Part shown: piece by piece, positions 1 through 13,151 of the stretch | Position numbering within the stretch: the stretch's first letter is position 1 | How the letters are laid out: the number at the start of each line of letters is the position of its first letter | Assembly: GCA_947579665.1 (NCBI GenBank) | Contig: OX388347.1 | Location: 40,866,943 to 40,930,942 of the forward strand | Length of the DNA: 64,000 nucleotides | Direction: 5' to 3' | From: Sympetrum striolatum | Lineage: Eukaryota > Arthropoda > Insecta > Odonata > Libellulidae | Program-made: the position numbers and the translations under genes | The notes under the pieces: model-generated | Database searches by the model: none | What the model was told of the DNA's origin: nothing | Seen by the model: the letters and a program-made list of their open reading frames with translations, nothing else

Positions 1-3000
1 CCAAATTCGGATTAATGATAGAAACTAAAAACTCTGTTCAAATTATATTTGTTTGAAACAATTCTAAAGAGCCTATTTAGTTCGTTAAAAATAGGGGAGG
101 AAGAGTTATCTCTAGTATTATTAAATTAATTCGTATTTATTAGAATTATAAACAAAACTATTAACTTAGCGAAGAAAAAAATAGTAACACATTGTATAAT
201 ACCCAATCATTATGTGCTGTAATGAAACTAAGAGTGTAACTCTGGTAGGAAATGGATAAATATTATTATGAAGTATTTTTTTTGTAATCACACTATTATA
301 CATATTCGTATAATCTCTGTCCTTTTGCTTGAATTACTTCAAGACATAAATATAAATATCTTTCAAACTTCATCATGAGTTCATTCAAATAAGTAACAGT
401 TAAATAAATTATTTACTTGCAATACATTTAATTAGATTGAATCGATTCCCCTTCTTCCCCATTGGAGTATTACAACCTTCAAAAAATATTATCCTTTAAC
501 TAATATCACTTTTATTGTTAATTAAACCATTACTCACAGTAATTTATATTGCACATTTATCAAATGTATTCAATAGATAATTTCCTATTAAAAAGTAATT
601 ATGTGTATCAGCTATAAAAGTCAACAACGTGTCGTTTAAAGAATTTTGGGAACGAAGAAAATCTATCTAGAAATTTTAATGGAACCTCACGCTTGCGACT
701 GTAGCAAATTCACATGAAGGTGCTGCTCTTTACATTATTTTATACATTCTGAACATTTTCGGGATCAAATATCTTTCTTCTTAGATTTATTTGAAAGAGA
801 GATGTATAGACCCCTTAACGGAGTATCAAATGAAGATTCGGTTACTAGAATTAATTATACTGATATCTCTGAAAGAATACCGTGTGGAATCTCCTTCCAC
901 AGTCCTATAAACTTATATTAACTAATGTTAATTTGTTGAACCATATAATATCTACTCCAATTAAGATATTATGTATGGGAATGGGTCGAATCTGTCTGCC
1001 ATTATGCGGAAATGTGAACGAAGATGAATTAATTAAATCTTTGCCATCCAAGCAGAAACTTTAAAGAAATAGAGAACTTCCCCTCGTGGAACTTCAAAAG
1101 CGACTAGGCCCTTGCAGATCAAAAGAAACATTTTTAATGGAAAGAAGATTATTAAGTGCACTCGGAAATTAATATTACTCGGGTATCGACTTTCAATTTT
1201 GGATGGAACCCAAATGATGACCATCGTGACCGTCAGGGTTATCGATTTCAAATCTCCAATATGACCTTTCAAATGGAATAACGTTCTCCAGGGGTCGCGC
1301 TTATTAACTATTGTAGACTAATAACACATATCGGGATTCGATTTCCTGGAAAATAAAATTGGCCTAGGATTTATATTGTCGGTCGACTTGGTCTTTTTTT
1401 CTTTAAATGGAGCAACTACTTTATATTACCTTATGTTATATTTCATACATGTTCTTGAACTGTCCATTATAATATCGCTAAAATGCCGAGTATTTGTTTT
1501 TCATTTGACAAGCCTGACATAAAAGGTTTTTCTGATACTTCATTTTAGTATGATTATTAAATCTTATTGAGCTACGACTTCACTTAAATGTTGCAATCGT
1601 AACGTTACGACTCCTGAAGTTGACACTTATATTAGAAAATTTAAGGAGAAACTTCACAAATTTACATCCTCCAGAAAGAGAATTTGTATCCTCCACCATA
1701 AAACCTTTTTTTGGACCTGCAAATTCATCGTTTTCTACAACTTCAGAATGTCCTTCCACGAAGTTCGGACGATATGATAGAATTTAAATGAAATTTATTT
1801 CCATCTATTCAAATTCATTGATTCCAACAATGCAACTTTATCTTCGCTCAGTCACATTCAAGGGTTGACCAATATAAAATGTTTCGGAAAAGTGCATCAA
1901 TATTAGTCCAAATGCATCAATAACATTTGATGAGAATCAATATTAAACATAAATATAAATAAATCGCTTTTTTATCGCTTATAGCTTTTAGAAACAGGAT
2001 TCCGATTATATCTATGATTCTTTTTGTGCCGATTAGAGTATGCAGCCAGGACCACTAGCCAACAAAAGCTAAGTGCAGGACATAATCGTTTAGCAGCAAC
2101 TATTGTGGTTTGTAAAATTTCATTATTTCCTTGTTCGTTAGTTGTAGTTCTTTTGCCTAATCTCTATCGTTATGTTATTTTAACTATTCGACCATCTTCC
2201 TCTCTTTCTTTGCCTCATTTTAGTTCATAACCTCGCATACTCTACCACATATAGCAAGCAGATCGAAAACTTTCCATTTAGAGGAGTGCTATTTAAAAAT
2301 TATGACATCTGCTCCGCAGACTTTGCCATAGTAAAAAGAGATACAAGAGTTTCGCGGTAAACCATAACATACGAGCTGTTGCAGCTTCCACAAAAAACGG
2401 CGCAGCGAAAAAAGTACTCGACAGAGACGGCAAAGTGTTGAGGTAACTCGAGAGGAAAAAGGGAGCTGAAAGCCGTGGGATAGAGCAGCGCCTAGAATGA
2501 ACTTGTTAAGGAGATAATGGAAGGAGAAGGTGAAGACAAGACAAAGTAAAATTAAGGGCAAAACATAAGGAGTTGGTCGACCCAAGAGGTAACCTGTAGG
2601 CGATAGATGGTTAAGTGATGATAATTCAGGGTTTCTTGGCGTGAGAGGAGTGAGGATTACGAAAGGAGGACCTGAGAAGGAGGATAAGTACGAATTCTAA
2701 CAGGTTTATATATTACGCGGAGGGATATTATTTTTGAATAACAATTGAACTCTAATTATCATTTGTGCCTACCAATAACTAGGAGTATTCAAAATTTAAA
2801 TTCACTAATTCACATATAATTAAATGTTTGATGCAGAAATGTCATATTCTACTAGTCTAAAATCTGCTTGAAACGATATGAAATTCAGGTTTTTGTATTT
2901 TGAAATTATTTAAAAACACTGCTTCATATGCAATTTGAGCTTAAAATAGCTCCAAAAAGCCATTATTTGCAATCGCATCAGCAGTGCTAAGATATCCAAA

Positions 3001-3140
3001 CCGCTGGGCTTAGGGTTTACCGTGGCTGTGTTAAAACAATAGTTTTATTCTAATTACGTATCTTTGAGTTTCCATCTTCAAGAGATGAAGAGAACTGAAC
3101 GGCAAAAGCTGATTTAGCGATAGAAATGGGGATTAAATTA
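1..3140. other. AT-rich non-coding DNA with a weak GC-richer patch
   Basis: No coding signal was recognised. Short open frames here have no family resemblance and random-looking composition. The only local structure noted is a 12-bp palindrome, cgtaacgttacg, near 1595. A purine-rich, slightly GC-richer patch runs from about 2290 to 2690. Nothing in this stretch identifies a gene, an RNA or a mobile element. Confidence 0.6.
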
Positions 3141-3164
3141 TTAAATTAAATTAAATTAAATTAA
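3141..3164. repeat. (TTAAA)n microsatellite
   Basis: About five uninterrupted copies of the pentamer ttaaa, preceded by one imperfect copy. It is a simple repeat with no further role visible. Confidence 0.9.
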
Positions 3165-3689
3165 TAAACGGTGAAAAGCAAGTTTCGAATTTAAAAGATC
3201 TGTTTTATGAGACCCATTTGTTTACTTATTCAGCATCAAGTAAATGATAAATGTTCATCTATTGGTTTATATGATCTTTGGTACTATTTTGCTTTTTTTT
3301 GATAGTTTGAAGATACTTATTTATAAATTACTATATTTTATTGTTACATATCTGAAACCAATACATGTCTATAAGTTTCAAAGTGCTGAATTATATCTTT
3401 CCTATACGGTTTGATTTCAAATAAATGTTGAAAATTACATATTTTTATATGAAAGCAGTGCTTTTAATTCATTTATTGCGCAGAAATAAATTTCTATTTG
3501 TCTAAGCAGTAAAACTAATATATAGGAGTAGGTATTAATAAATATCGCTGTTGCATATTACAAAATTAGAGTAATTACCGCATGATATAGTAGCCTCAGA
3601 ATCTGTTCATTTTCATACCGTTTTTATTTAGAGCAATCTCACCTTAAATAGTTTACTTTCTCAGGATTATCAAACAACTCTTGTGCGAA

Positions 3690-4320
3690 TTTGTATAAAA
3701 TTTAGCGAGTACGGCCACGTGCACTCCCGCTTTAATTTCCGTATTGTTGGTGGCAGCGTTTTCAGCAGCTGCGCGTAAGAGAGCGCGTATTACTGGAGGA
3801 GATTAATGGAGAGGCACTTAGAGGGAGGAATAAAAGGTGGAAAAGGGAAAGACGGTGCGAAGAAAGGAAGCGAAGTCGCTGGAGAGGAACAGACGCAAGT
3901 TTTTAAGAGGACGGAGCGAGAGTTGAATAAAGATTAGCCGCTTAATAGGGAGTTAAAGCGGAAGGCGAAGAAATGCGAGGAGTGCAGCAACCGTATTGAG
4001 GGAGCAGCAGTCGAGGGAGCGGCAAAGCGTGAGAATGATTTAATCGCGGCGGAATGTGCCGAATTCGCGGTGCGGAGTTGCAAAAGTGCTCGATTTTGAT
4101 GCGTAATTAACTGGTATTTAACTCGATGAAAGGAGTGGCGAGCAATATTTGCCTCTTTAACACGATCGGAGCGTCGAGCACGGCAAAATAACCAGCGCGT
4201 TTTATGTCATTTAATTCATTAGATAGTCATCCGTGCGTCTAGACGCATTATTCATCGTGCTTCGCCCATTTGCGATAATGACTGAGTAATGGAAAACGCG
4301 CGAAAAATTCGGGAGTTTTC
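3690..4320. other. GC-richer, CpG-containing patch after a TATA-like box
   Basis: The AT-rich background changes here to a purine-rich, CpG-containing stretch. A TATAAAA string lies at 3694-3700 and a CACGTG E-box at 3716-3721. There is no long open frame in it. It could be a diverged promoter or enhancer, or an old exon or repeat. The two motifs are short enough to occur by chance, so a regulatory reading is only a suggestion. Confidence 0.25.
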
Positions 4321-6570
4321 GCCAGCGTTTATTTTGATATCGATTTAATCACAAATTATTCGTGATTTGTAAAAGCTTCCATTTGAACCTTGTAGTAATC
4401 TCGCGTCTGTATTTAATGTATTTGATGTGACTTAAAAGCGCTAACCACTCATGTTTGACAGCCTATTAACTTCTGGATTTGCTGCAACTTCTCTTTGTAG
4501 AGATAGGAGCGAAATTTTGATTTTAAGTGACAGAACGAAATGTTATGTTACGATTTACTTATTAATGTAGGCAATTCAAACATATATTGTAATTTAATTA
4601 TTTAGTAATTATATGTAATGCATTTAAACATTCTAAGTCAACCTTCATGTTGGAATTTAAAGAGAAGATCATAATACAAAAATACGTTTGATCTATCCTT
4701 TCTTGGTTCAAGTTTCTATAAATGGTTCTGGTTGTTGTTCAATATAAGGTAATTCTGGGTGAGATGCCCCAGTCGTAGTATTTTTAAGGAAAACCACAAT
4801 ATTACTCTACGGACGGTGTTCGTCAGTTAGTTGGAATGCACCCGTCTATCTACAAGAGTTTCACGGCGATTAATTCTTTTTACGCAATATTATTGCATCA
4901 TCTCAAGTAGGTACTGATATTTTCCTCTCTGTTATAAGATAGAGTATAATGTTTCTGGTTGGCATTAGTTTAAATGTTTGAACATTTTTAACGAAAGGAC
5001 TAAAACTTGTAGCTATAGTTTCATCTAATATCCACGTGCAGTGACTGACCATCTTGGACAAAGCGTAGCCCCACGGGCTGCAAGGGCATCTCTTCCGTAC
5101 TGAAAGGATAGATGCCCCCTCCTCTTCTCGGGATAGATGCCACAGTTCTCTCTTTAGGTATATGTGCTCTATTAGTATCAATTTAACTTCAAGGTGATAC
5201 TGATTAAGGCATTATTACCTTTTTTTAATCCTGAAAATCTTAATATTTTCCTTAAAGAAATACTTTCAATAAAATAGGAAAAATATAGAAAGAGAATTTC
5301 ATTTTATAAAAGTCTTGGGTAATAAAGCTGACTTATGGCTCAATTTAGTCGTTGCTTAGGTTAGTTTTGTAGATGACAAGGTTCCGCGTTAAAGAATTTA
5401 TCCATACAAATTAGTCTAAAATTTTCAGGTACTGAGGTAAAATTTTCACCCATGGATATTTACCGGGAATAATTTAGCGATTTGATTATTTTTTGTAGTA
5501 AGTAATTTTATTTTGTTTAATCCTAAATTTAATAACCGTTTTTGTACTTTCTCAAAGATTGAATATAATTTAAAATCCAAAAGTTTTTGAATTTCCCCTT
5601 TGATCCTCCTATCTTCGAAATAAATGTATAAAAATTAGAATAAGGATATTATTTACGCTTAACGAGAGTGTCAAAAACCACTGCGAAGATAAAATTATCG
5701 GGTAAGATTTTCCGATATCGGTTATCCTCGGAAAATTTATTTAATAAAAATAATCCTTTTCAAGAATAAAGGCTTTAAGCATCTCTCACTTTAAAAACTA
5801 AAAGAATCGTTAACGTAATTAAAAAAATACTCCCTTTGTAAATTAATTACATTTTACCGACTCCTCTTTTCTTCCGGGAAGCACTCTCAGTTTCTTTCGC
5901 GGAATCCGTGAAGTTTCAAAGTTGCCAATAAAAAAATCCACGCGCAGAAACTTCCGCCATTCAGCACTCTCGACATGCGACACGATAAATTAAACACGTC
6001 GCGATTTTTTTTTACTGCGCGACTCTCGTCAAACACTCCGCGAGATTAAACAACAACGGAATAAATACACGAATAGAAGCCGGCGTGGAAAGTGTCGCGA
6101 CAGTTTCAGCACCTCAACAAGAATACTCGGAAACAATGCGCCATTCAACGGAAAAATAACGCGCCTAAAAAGAGCAAGGGAACTTCCCGTTTCGATCGCC
6201 TGACTGCTGATGCCATTTAAAGGAGACGTCGATTAGGGATTCAAGATTCATCAACGGACTTCGTGATTTTCTGTCTGAGTGTAAACAGTCTCTGAAAGAA
6301 AGAGTGACGGAACATACGCAACAGAACTAGAACAACAGAACAGTAAATGACAAACACCTACATATATGGAACCTCCCGGGCAGACAGTGTATTTCCGCAG
6401 ATAAGACGACCTTCAGATAAGACGAGATTTTCGTCCAAGTTTAATATTTTTAGCACATGTTTTTTCCTACAAAATGGCGATTCCCAAGCAATCAACAAGG
6501 ACCCCCAAACTATAACTATCTATTTTCAAAGATGAATTTATTAAGATATGTAATATTAGATAATATTACA
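4321..6570. other. AT-rich non-coding DNA with a GC-richer patch at 5870-6250
   Basis: No recognisable gene. The minus-strand open frame at 4903-5181 matches no family I know. From about 5870 to 6250 the sequence becomes CpG-richer, without an open frame of note. The rest is AT-rich and featureless. Confidence 0.55.
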
Positions 6571-6724
6571 ATAATAATAAGATAATAATAAGATATATAC
6601 GATAATAATAAGGTAATCATAAGATAATAATAAGATAACAATAAGATAACAATAAGATAACAATAAGATAACAATAAGATAATAATAAGATAATAATAAG
6701 ATAATAATAAGAAATAATAAGATA
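6571..6724. repeat. 11-bp minisatellite (ATAAYAATAAG)n
   Basis: About fourteen tandem copies of an 11-bp unit, ataacaataag or ataataataag. The C-containing variant forms a homogeneous block of four in the middle, flanked by T/A-only variants. The ends are degenerate. The block of identical variants suggests local unit turnover by slippage or unequal exchange. Confidence 0.9.
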
Positions 6725-7690
6725 TAACAAATGTCTTCGTGAATACAGATTTACTACCTAAATATACTGCTTAAAATATTCTTTTCATTAAAGCCAAATA
6801 ACGGCTAATAAACGGAGCCGAAACTTTAACTAAGGAAACATTAGATTAAAAAATCCAAACATGAAGTTTGCCGCAGTCTACTTAAATGAACTCCTATCAA
6901 TTGTTCAGTATTAAAATTTAATGCTGTATGTATTATTGTTTATTTTCGCTGCAATGCCCACTGCATATTGCTTTGCCTTGCGATTACTACAAAACAAGCA
7001 CTGATTTAGAGTTTTAAAATCTCCAATAACCGTCAACACTCGCTCTTAAAAGTGCGATGTCTTCTTTACTTTCCTCCGAATACTGGATAATGAGACGAGG
7101 AACGCAGATAAAGACGGCAATTATGGATTTTAAACCTCTATTTTGTAACTGTCGTGTTCTAATTTTTTCTTTACATTTAGACAGATATAATCCCACTAAA
7201 TAATTATTTTTGGATCAGTCATATTAGATGAGCCCGGATTTTGGAGGTTTTTTTAATGATTCAACTACCGTCTTATCTGCGAAATGCAGAATAAATGCGC
7301 ACATAAATAAAATCCGCTCATTGATGATTTTTATCATGAAAATGAAAGGGAAGCTGTACAATTTTATTGGTGTTGGAAGGAATAATAGCTGTGTTCCACA
7401 ATAAAAAATCTCATTTTGAAACTTCGCATAATTATTATTCCTTTCCAACGCCTAGATGAAATTCCACAAAGTCACGTCTTCATTATTTGTGATTTTATTA
7501 TTGCTTGATTAAGTAATATTGATTTAATTGCATGAGTACCGTTTATAACTGTTATTTACGTAGAATATACCCTGTAGTATACTATACATTGCACCATTAT
7601 CGTATATAATTATCGTTTGTGGCAATTTGGGGTTTTTTTTTGGATTTTGGCTTGAGATAGCAGTTACAGCAAGGTGGGGGTTTTTCGGAT
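6725..7690. other. AT-rich non-coding DNA
   Basis: Short open frames on both strands (for example minus 7014-7196 and 7224-7448) have no recognisable motif. No repeat, RNA gene or transposon end was seen. Confidence 0.6.
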
Positions 7691-7876
7691 GGGTATTTAT
7701 GATCGTGGGGTTTTTTCGTGTGCGCTTTCATCATGTGGCATTTTTTTGCGTGTGATTTTGTCGTGCGAGATTATGTTGTGTGGGACTTTGTTGCGTGAGA
7801 TTTTGTCGTGTGGGATTTCTTCCGATGGGATTTTGTCGTGTGGGATTTTGTCGTGCGGGATTTTGTCTCGTGTGAG
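7691..7876. repeat. 15-bp minisatellite (GTGTGGGATTTTGTC)n
   Basis: About twelve tandem units near 15 bp, consensus gtgtgggattttgtc, increasingly degenerate towards the 5' end. Because 15 is a multiple of three, both strands keep open frames through it: plus-strand GILSC repeats, minus-strand RQNPT repeats. These repeat peptides follow from the unit length and are not evidence of a gene. Confidence 0.9.
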
Positions 7877-7879
7877 GTA

Positions 7880-8630
7880 ATATTATGGAACCGAAAGAAA
7901 AAACGTTTCCATTAAGAACTTCGCGGGTTGCATACGTATGCCACTCGCTGCGTGAAGGGAGAGATGGAGGGGAGATAGCGAAAGAAAGGGGAGTGAGATA
8001 TTCGTGGGTTAGGTGCTCGAATGGGGAAGAGGGAAGTCGGTGGGAATGTAAGGACTTTTTAACGTAAGGTAAGGGAGTGTTGCCGAGGGAGAGTGGTCTG
8101 AATGGCAATGCAGGGAAAAGTGGCAAGAGCTGGGGAGAAAAGAGAAACAATATAAGCGCTGCGAGCGAATGGATAAGAGAAACGAATTATGACGAGAGAT
8201 AGAAGGAGGAATAGACCGCAAAGCGGCGGCGATAAAGAGAGAACAAAAGATATTCCGAGAGGGAAAAGGCCCGCCAGAAAAACCCTCCCTTTTTCAAGAT
8301 GTCGGAATTCGCTACGATTCCATTTCTACGTGGGATTTAATGTAAAGACTCCTCCACTCCGATGAATTCCGGCAGAGGGAAACAAAAAGCAGCATAATAT
8401 AAGGCCGGTGAGTTTTTTCCCTTCCTCGGGCTTGTCTCGTAACTCGAAATTTTTGGAAGGGGAAATCGGATGGTTTTCGGGGAGTTGCGTGGACGCTCCT
8501 GAGGTCGAAATTGTGGGCCGACCCCAAGTGATCCGCAAAATCTCGGGGGAGATGCTTTTATTAAACTTACATGGCCACCAAATTTAATGCATAAGGGAAA
8601 AGCCAAGGAATTTCAGTGATAAGCCAAGGA
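7880..8630. other. GC-richer purine-rich patch without a recognised gene
   Basis: Plus-strand purine-rich, CpG-containing sequence follows the minisatellite. Several overlapping minus-strand frames of 60-140 codons are open here, but they overlap each other in different frames and none has a recognisable domain. No splice-supported exon could be argued. Confidence 0.4.
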
Positions 8631-9111
8631 GAAGGTGGTCAAATTTTCTTACACGCTTACGTTTTTACATGTTCCTATTTATTTATCTGAATCCATAGTT
8701 GTTAGGGTTTCGTATAAGGAAGATTAACTTTTCAGCAATAGTAACACATCTATGAGTTTGCCAAAAAAATCATTAGTGGTATTTTCAATATTTAATTACT
8801 GGATAGAAAAATTTCCGGAGAATATTTGATATTTTGATCAGGTTTTATTCTGATATATAACGACGCAGTTTATGTTTATGTTATGTCATATGATTTTGTA
8901 ATAGACATGTAATTAACGGATTACTAGATTTTCTAGTTCCAATTTACCCTCAATTAGGAAGTTTTAACGTATACATGTATAAAGGTCCAATCTGCACTAT
9001 GTTTAAGAATTTGATTTGCTATGACTGGCCAGCAAAAAATCCAACCAAAACTAGTTAACCGTTCAACGATGTTTCGTATGGAATCCATCAATTTTGTACC
9101 ACGAGGGTTAA
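8631..9111. other. AT-rich non-coding DNA
   Basis: No gene, RNA or repeat was recognised. Confidence 0.6.
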
Positions 9112-9148
9112 TTCCTAATCCCTCCCTGGTACAGGGAGGGATTAGGAA
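9112..9148. repeat. Perfect 17-bp inverted repeat with a 3-nt loop
   Basis: ttcctaatccctccctg (9112-9128) is followed by gta and its exact reverse complement (9132-9148). Such a long perfect stem with a tiny loop in AT-rich DNA is unlikely by chance and can extrude as a hairpin or cruciform. No target duplication or transposon-type terminus is visible. The stem is too short for a typical microRNA precursor. Confidence 0.9.
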
Positions 9149-12100
9149 ATTATGTAAATAAAAGTCTTTTTCTAAACCTAAGCTTTAAAAATCCTCAACT
9201 TTTTCGTCAAATCAAAGCAGGCTTTACATTTTGTGAAGGACTGTGATGTATACTTAAACATCCTCAAGGTAAACTGAAGTTTGAAGGTACAAAATTTAAA
9301 GTTAGATATACATATTATGAGAGCGTAATGATATGACATAATAACATTAATTATGATTAAATTCAATGAAATGCCATTAATTAATTTTTATATTTTATAC
9401 ATACATCATATTTATACATTGACCTACATGAAATGCCGTGCTTAGATTACAGTAAGCAACTATTATCTATTCCATAAGTAGATTAGTTTAATCTTTCAGA
9501 TACATTCAATATTAGCAATAATGCTGATTAAAGGGTGCAATTAAATTAATGGATTGGTAATAAAATTACGTAAAGATTATATTTGACTTTCATGTATGTA
9601 ATATTTATATGCAACCACCAAATATACATTCAGTGTATTTAAAAGTAAGGTTTAACTAATCTTACTTTTTATTTAGCATGTGATAGGATTTTCGTATTTA
9701 ATGGGAAAATACTCAGGCGCGTTAATGTTTCTGAATATCTAAAGAATGCATATTATTCATCGAAGAATTTCCCTATAATAAAAATAAAATTTTATTGAAC
9801 TTCATTGCCTTTTCGGAACAATATGAACGTTTTGTTTGTTTGTTCTCTCTCTCTTTGGATAAGACTCAGGAGACTGAGACCCCCGGAGAGAAATTTTTTT
9901 GCTCTGAAAATGAAACTGTCATTCTTTTGCCATTTTACATGGCCGCTCTGGAAGAGCGCAGTATAGCAATACACACAATAGGATATGGAAATTCGATATT
10001 CTCATCTTTTTTATTTGCAACCATTTGCAAAAACGTTAATGAGGATGAGCATAAATGTAAGTTTCGTATAGTAATTTTACATTTGGTCGCACTCCAATAA
10101 ATTATGGTATATTATAAGAATGTGAATAATTTCTTACAAAAGAAAGAGTAGGAAGGGAAAATTATATCGGAAAAAGTATTGAAAGGTTAGGAAAAATATT
10201 CCAACTTAGGAAAATTCCTTCTGTTTTAGTATTTTCATGGACGGATATTTCTTTTCACGGTGAAAAGGAAGTAAGCAATCCGAAGGTTAAATGCCAAAGT
10301 CACCTCTTTAACAAGTTTTAGTTAGTTATTATTTTAAATTATCTTTTAGAAGATAAATTCCTTTAAACATCAGAATGGATAGTTTATATTTGAGAGCGAA
10401 AAGCACAGCAAAAAGAAATAAATGTAAAGTTACCCCATTTTTTATCAAATTAGTGTTTAAAAGGTTCTTTTATTGCTATAATAATAAAAGGGCGGAAAAA
10501 ATTCAGGGCGAGATTGAATAATGAGATATAAGACTTCTAAGTATCCTCTTAAATCTAACCTTAAAATATCATAGATTCAAATAAAGAGCTTTGAAGATTA
10601 AAAATATATTAAATTTTAGTCATAATTAATTGACCAAAACATTCTTAATAAATATTAAAATCGTTGTTAATATATGGTTATAATAAAAATTGTGGATCTT
10701 GTTTCCTGCCCTGGAAGTTTGGTCCAACTATTTTACTTATTTCATTTATAAAATATGTATTTTTAATATTAATTGTGATAATTCCTTAAGTATTACGCTG
10801 AATAAACTATAAAGTCTCATCTTTTAAGAAGGAAATCTCTGAAATAGTAGAAATATTTTTAAAAGGTCTCATTGTAGTAATTAATCTGTGCACATAATAC
10901 AACGAGAAGGATGTATCCATGGATAATCTTGGTCATCCCGTCACAGGATCACTATCCTTCCGCCGGAAAGATTACTTCAGCCCTCAATAATTCATATCTG
11001 CGATGGAAAAAGACTTATTCCGACGCTATCCATAAATACCATCACCTACTTCATCTCGCTTTTCATCCATCCCATTTTTATCCGCAAAAACTCTCATTCC
11101 ACGTTTACGCCGCAGTACTTATGTGCACTCGCATAAACATGACGAATCAGAGCCATACGTCGCGCGCTTTCAAATAGCAAAAAACCGCAATTTGGAGTCA
11201 TTGTGGGGAACCATATTATACGTTTTTCGGGGGTCCGCGGCTGGGGAAGAATACGAAATTCGAGCGCTAAGTTCCACGGAATGGAACTTGGAACCACTTG
11301 ATCCCTTGGTGAATTTTACAAGAGATGACTAATGCCTCTCCCACGTGAATGTGTGAGAGAATGTCATCCCTCCCATGGTCCTAACTGCTGCCAGAAAGTG
11401 GAGTTTCGGGAGCGGCTCAGAATACCTCGTAATGTCAAGGAAAAAAAGAAAGAGATGGAGTTAAGTAGCCCTTTGGCCCGAGTGGGCGGGCGTTAGACGC
11501 CGAGGGAAAAGCTGAAGCAAATGTACGAATTATGAATACTTAAGCAGCCGTGAAAAAGTGCTAGTCCTATATTAGTACACCATTTAAGGTCATGCACCGC
11601 AATGCAAATGAGAGGGTTATATTTCTTTCGCGGGATTCGGTTTCTTTTTATCAAACGCCACCCACGCCGTAATTAATGATCGCGGGGCTTTTTTAAAAGT
11701 ACGCAAATACCTGAAAATTATTTCGGACCGCTTCTATGAGCCGTTTGTAGCTAAGCTCCGGCGTCCATTTGTTACCGAGGAGGAACGGTAATAAAATCTT
11801 GTGGTGGTAAATTCGGTTTACTCCCGGGTACTTCATATTTCAGTGTTTTACTCGGAAAGGCTTTAGGATGTCGCTAGATGTACTGCTCCCGTAGTATATA
11901 CAATCTATTTTACGGGGACAGAGTTTCTTCTACAAAATGCAAGTAAATGTTCGCAAACATTATGTTAATGAATGAAATAGGCCTAGTTTATACGTGGAAC
12001 CGTAAAACTTTAATATTAATAAGTTTGTACGAAAATAAAATATTCTTTCCTCCTTATATATATGCATGTCCACGTGTGGCGACATATGTACTTGGATTAT

Positions 12101-12402
12101 AGCTCCACAAGTCGCAACTTAAATGGGGATTCTGGACTCCAATTCTAGGCGCAAGAGAGATTGCACTATAGGTTTTCTCCTCGACTCGCTTCATCCAGAA
12201 CTTGGGTTTATGTTGCTAGATTGTTTCCCAGCGAGCCATCGAAAAGTTGAGTCGTATTCGGCTCTTAAACTGACCTGAATCGCAGTGTCGCTCTAAAAAA
12301 CACGTAGCAGTTCATAGTTTTAAAGATAAATTGTTAGTTTTCTTCCGTATAAAATAGACCATCCGAGGCTTAAAATTGCTTCCCAGGGATAGAAACTCAT
12401 CC
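9149..12402. other. AT-rich DNA, then a GC-richer patch (10900-11900)
   Basis: 9149-10900 is AT-rich with no recognised feature. 10900-11900 is GC-richer, with short overlapping open frames on both strands (for example plus 10911-11177 and minus 11094-11297) that match no family I recognise. 11900-12402 returns to AT-rich non-coding sequence. Confidence 0.5.
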
Positions 12403-12537
12403 CGACTATGTGGGCAATTTCCTTGAGGAAAGCACGTAAGAAAGTATTCCAATAGTATCAGTTAAGATCGGTAGTTTTTATGGCACCTGTTTTGCGAAAA
12501 GTACCAAGATTGATTCAGTGGAATTTCAGGGGCGTTT
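12403..12537 (+). repeat. Diverged direct repeat, copy A
   Basis: Starts at cgactatg and runs to the ggcgtttt near 12537. It aligns with 14233-14377 through shared strings such as agcacgtaagaaagta, tttttatggcac, gcgaaaagtac and ttgattcagtggaattt. Divergence includes several substitutions and a short length difference. The copies are about 1.83 kb apart in direct orientation. They may be an old segmental duplication or decayed long terminal repeats, and no decisive boundary motif is visible. Confidence 0.85.
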
Positions 12538-12540
12538 TTC

Positions 12541-13151
12541 CTATTTTCTATTCTCGACAAGGTAAATTTAAAAATATCTTTATTGCTATTACTTTTATAC
12601 ACATATTTTACAAGTAGACAAAGTCCAGGTGACAATATTGACAAAGTGTTTACATCATAAAGAACATAAAAATGAGATACAATAAATCTTGACATATTAT
12701 TTACACTTAATATTTAAAAATTTTCAGTATTTCGAATTATTTTATTCTTAAAATTTAATACATTTATGGGAAGGGACTAATAATTTCCTTTGGTAAGCCA
12801 TTCCAATCAATGGCCGTTCTATTTAATAAGGAGTATTAACTCCCGTCCTTCTTGTAGCCCTTTGTTCTGACCTTAAAATATTGGTCATTTTTTTCAAGAA
12901 AACAAAAGAGCATTATTTTATCCTGTAATTCCATCCAGGATGACTCACCAGCGTATGTCCATTAGATACAAGCAACTTCTAATTTCTATTCATTCTGCAT
13001 TCTGATAATTAAATATATAATGGTAACATTTTCTTTGGTATAAGATATGAATACATTAGTTGAGCCGAAAATATTTAAACATCGGGATCACTTATTGCAG
13101 CAGTTCAGGAATTCGACAACGAATTTCGTTACATCCTAAGAATGAATGGTA
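12541..13151. other. AT-rich non-coding DNA between the direct repeats
   Basis: No gene was recognised. The minus-strand frame at 12462-12695 has no known motif. Confidence 0.5.

Noticed and set aside
3694..3721. TATA box plus E-box as a firm promoter
   Set aside because: Both motifs are short and expected by chance in AT-rich DNA; no transcript or open frame follows.
6571..6724. CRISPR-like regular repeat
   Set aside because: No unique spacers; units of 11 bp are directly adjacent, and the sequence is eukaryotic in character.
7731..8150. 139-codon minus-strand frame with RQNPT repeats
   Set aside because: The repeats are the translation of a 15-bp minisatellite; the rest is low-complexity Ser/Pro/Leu with no domain.
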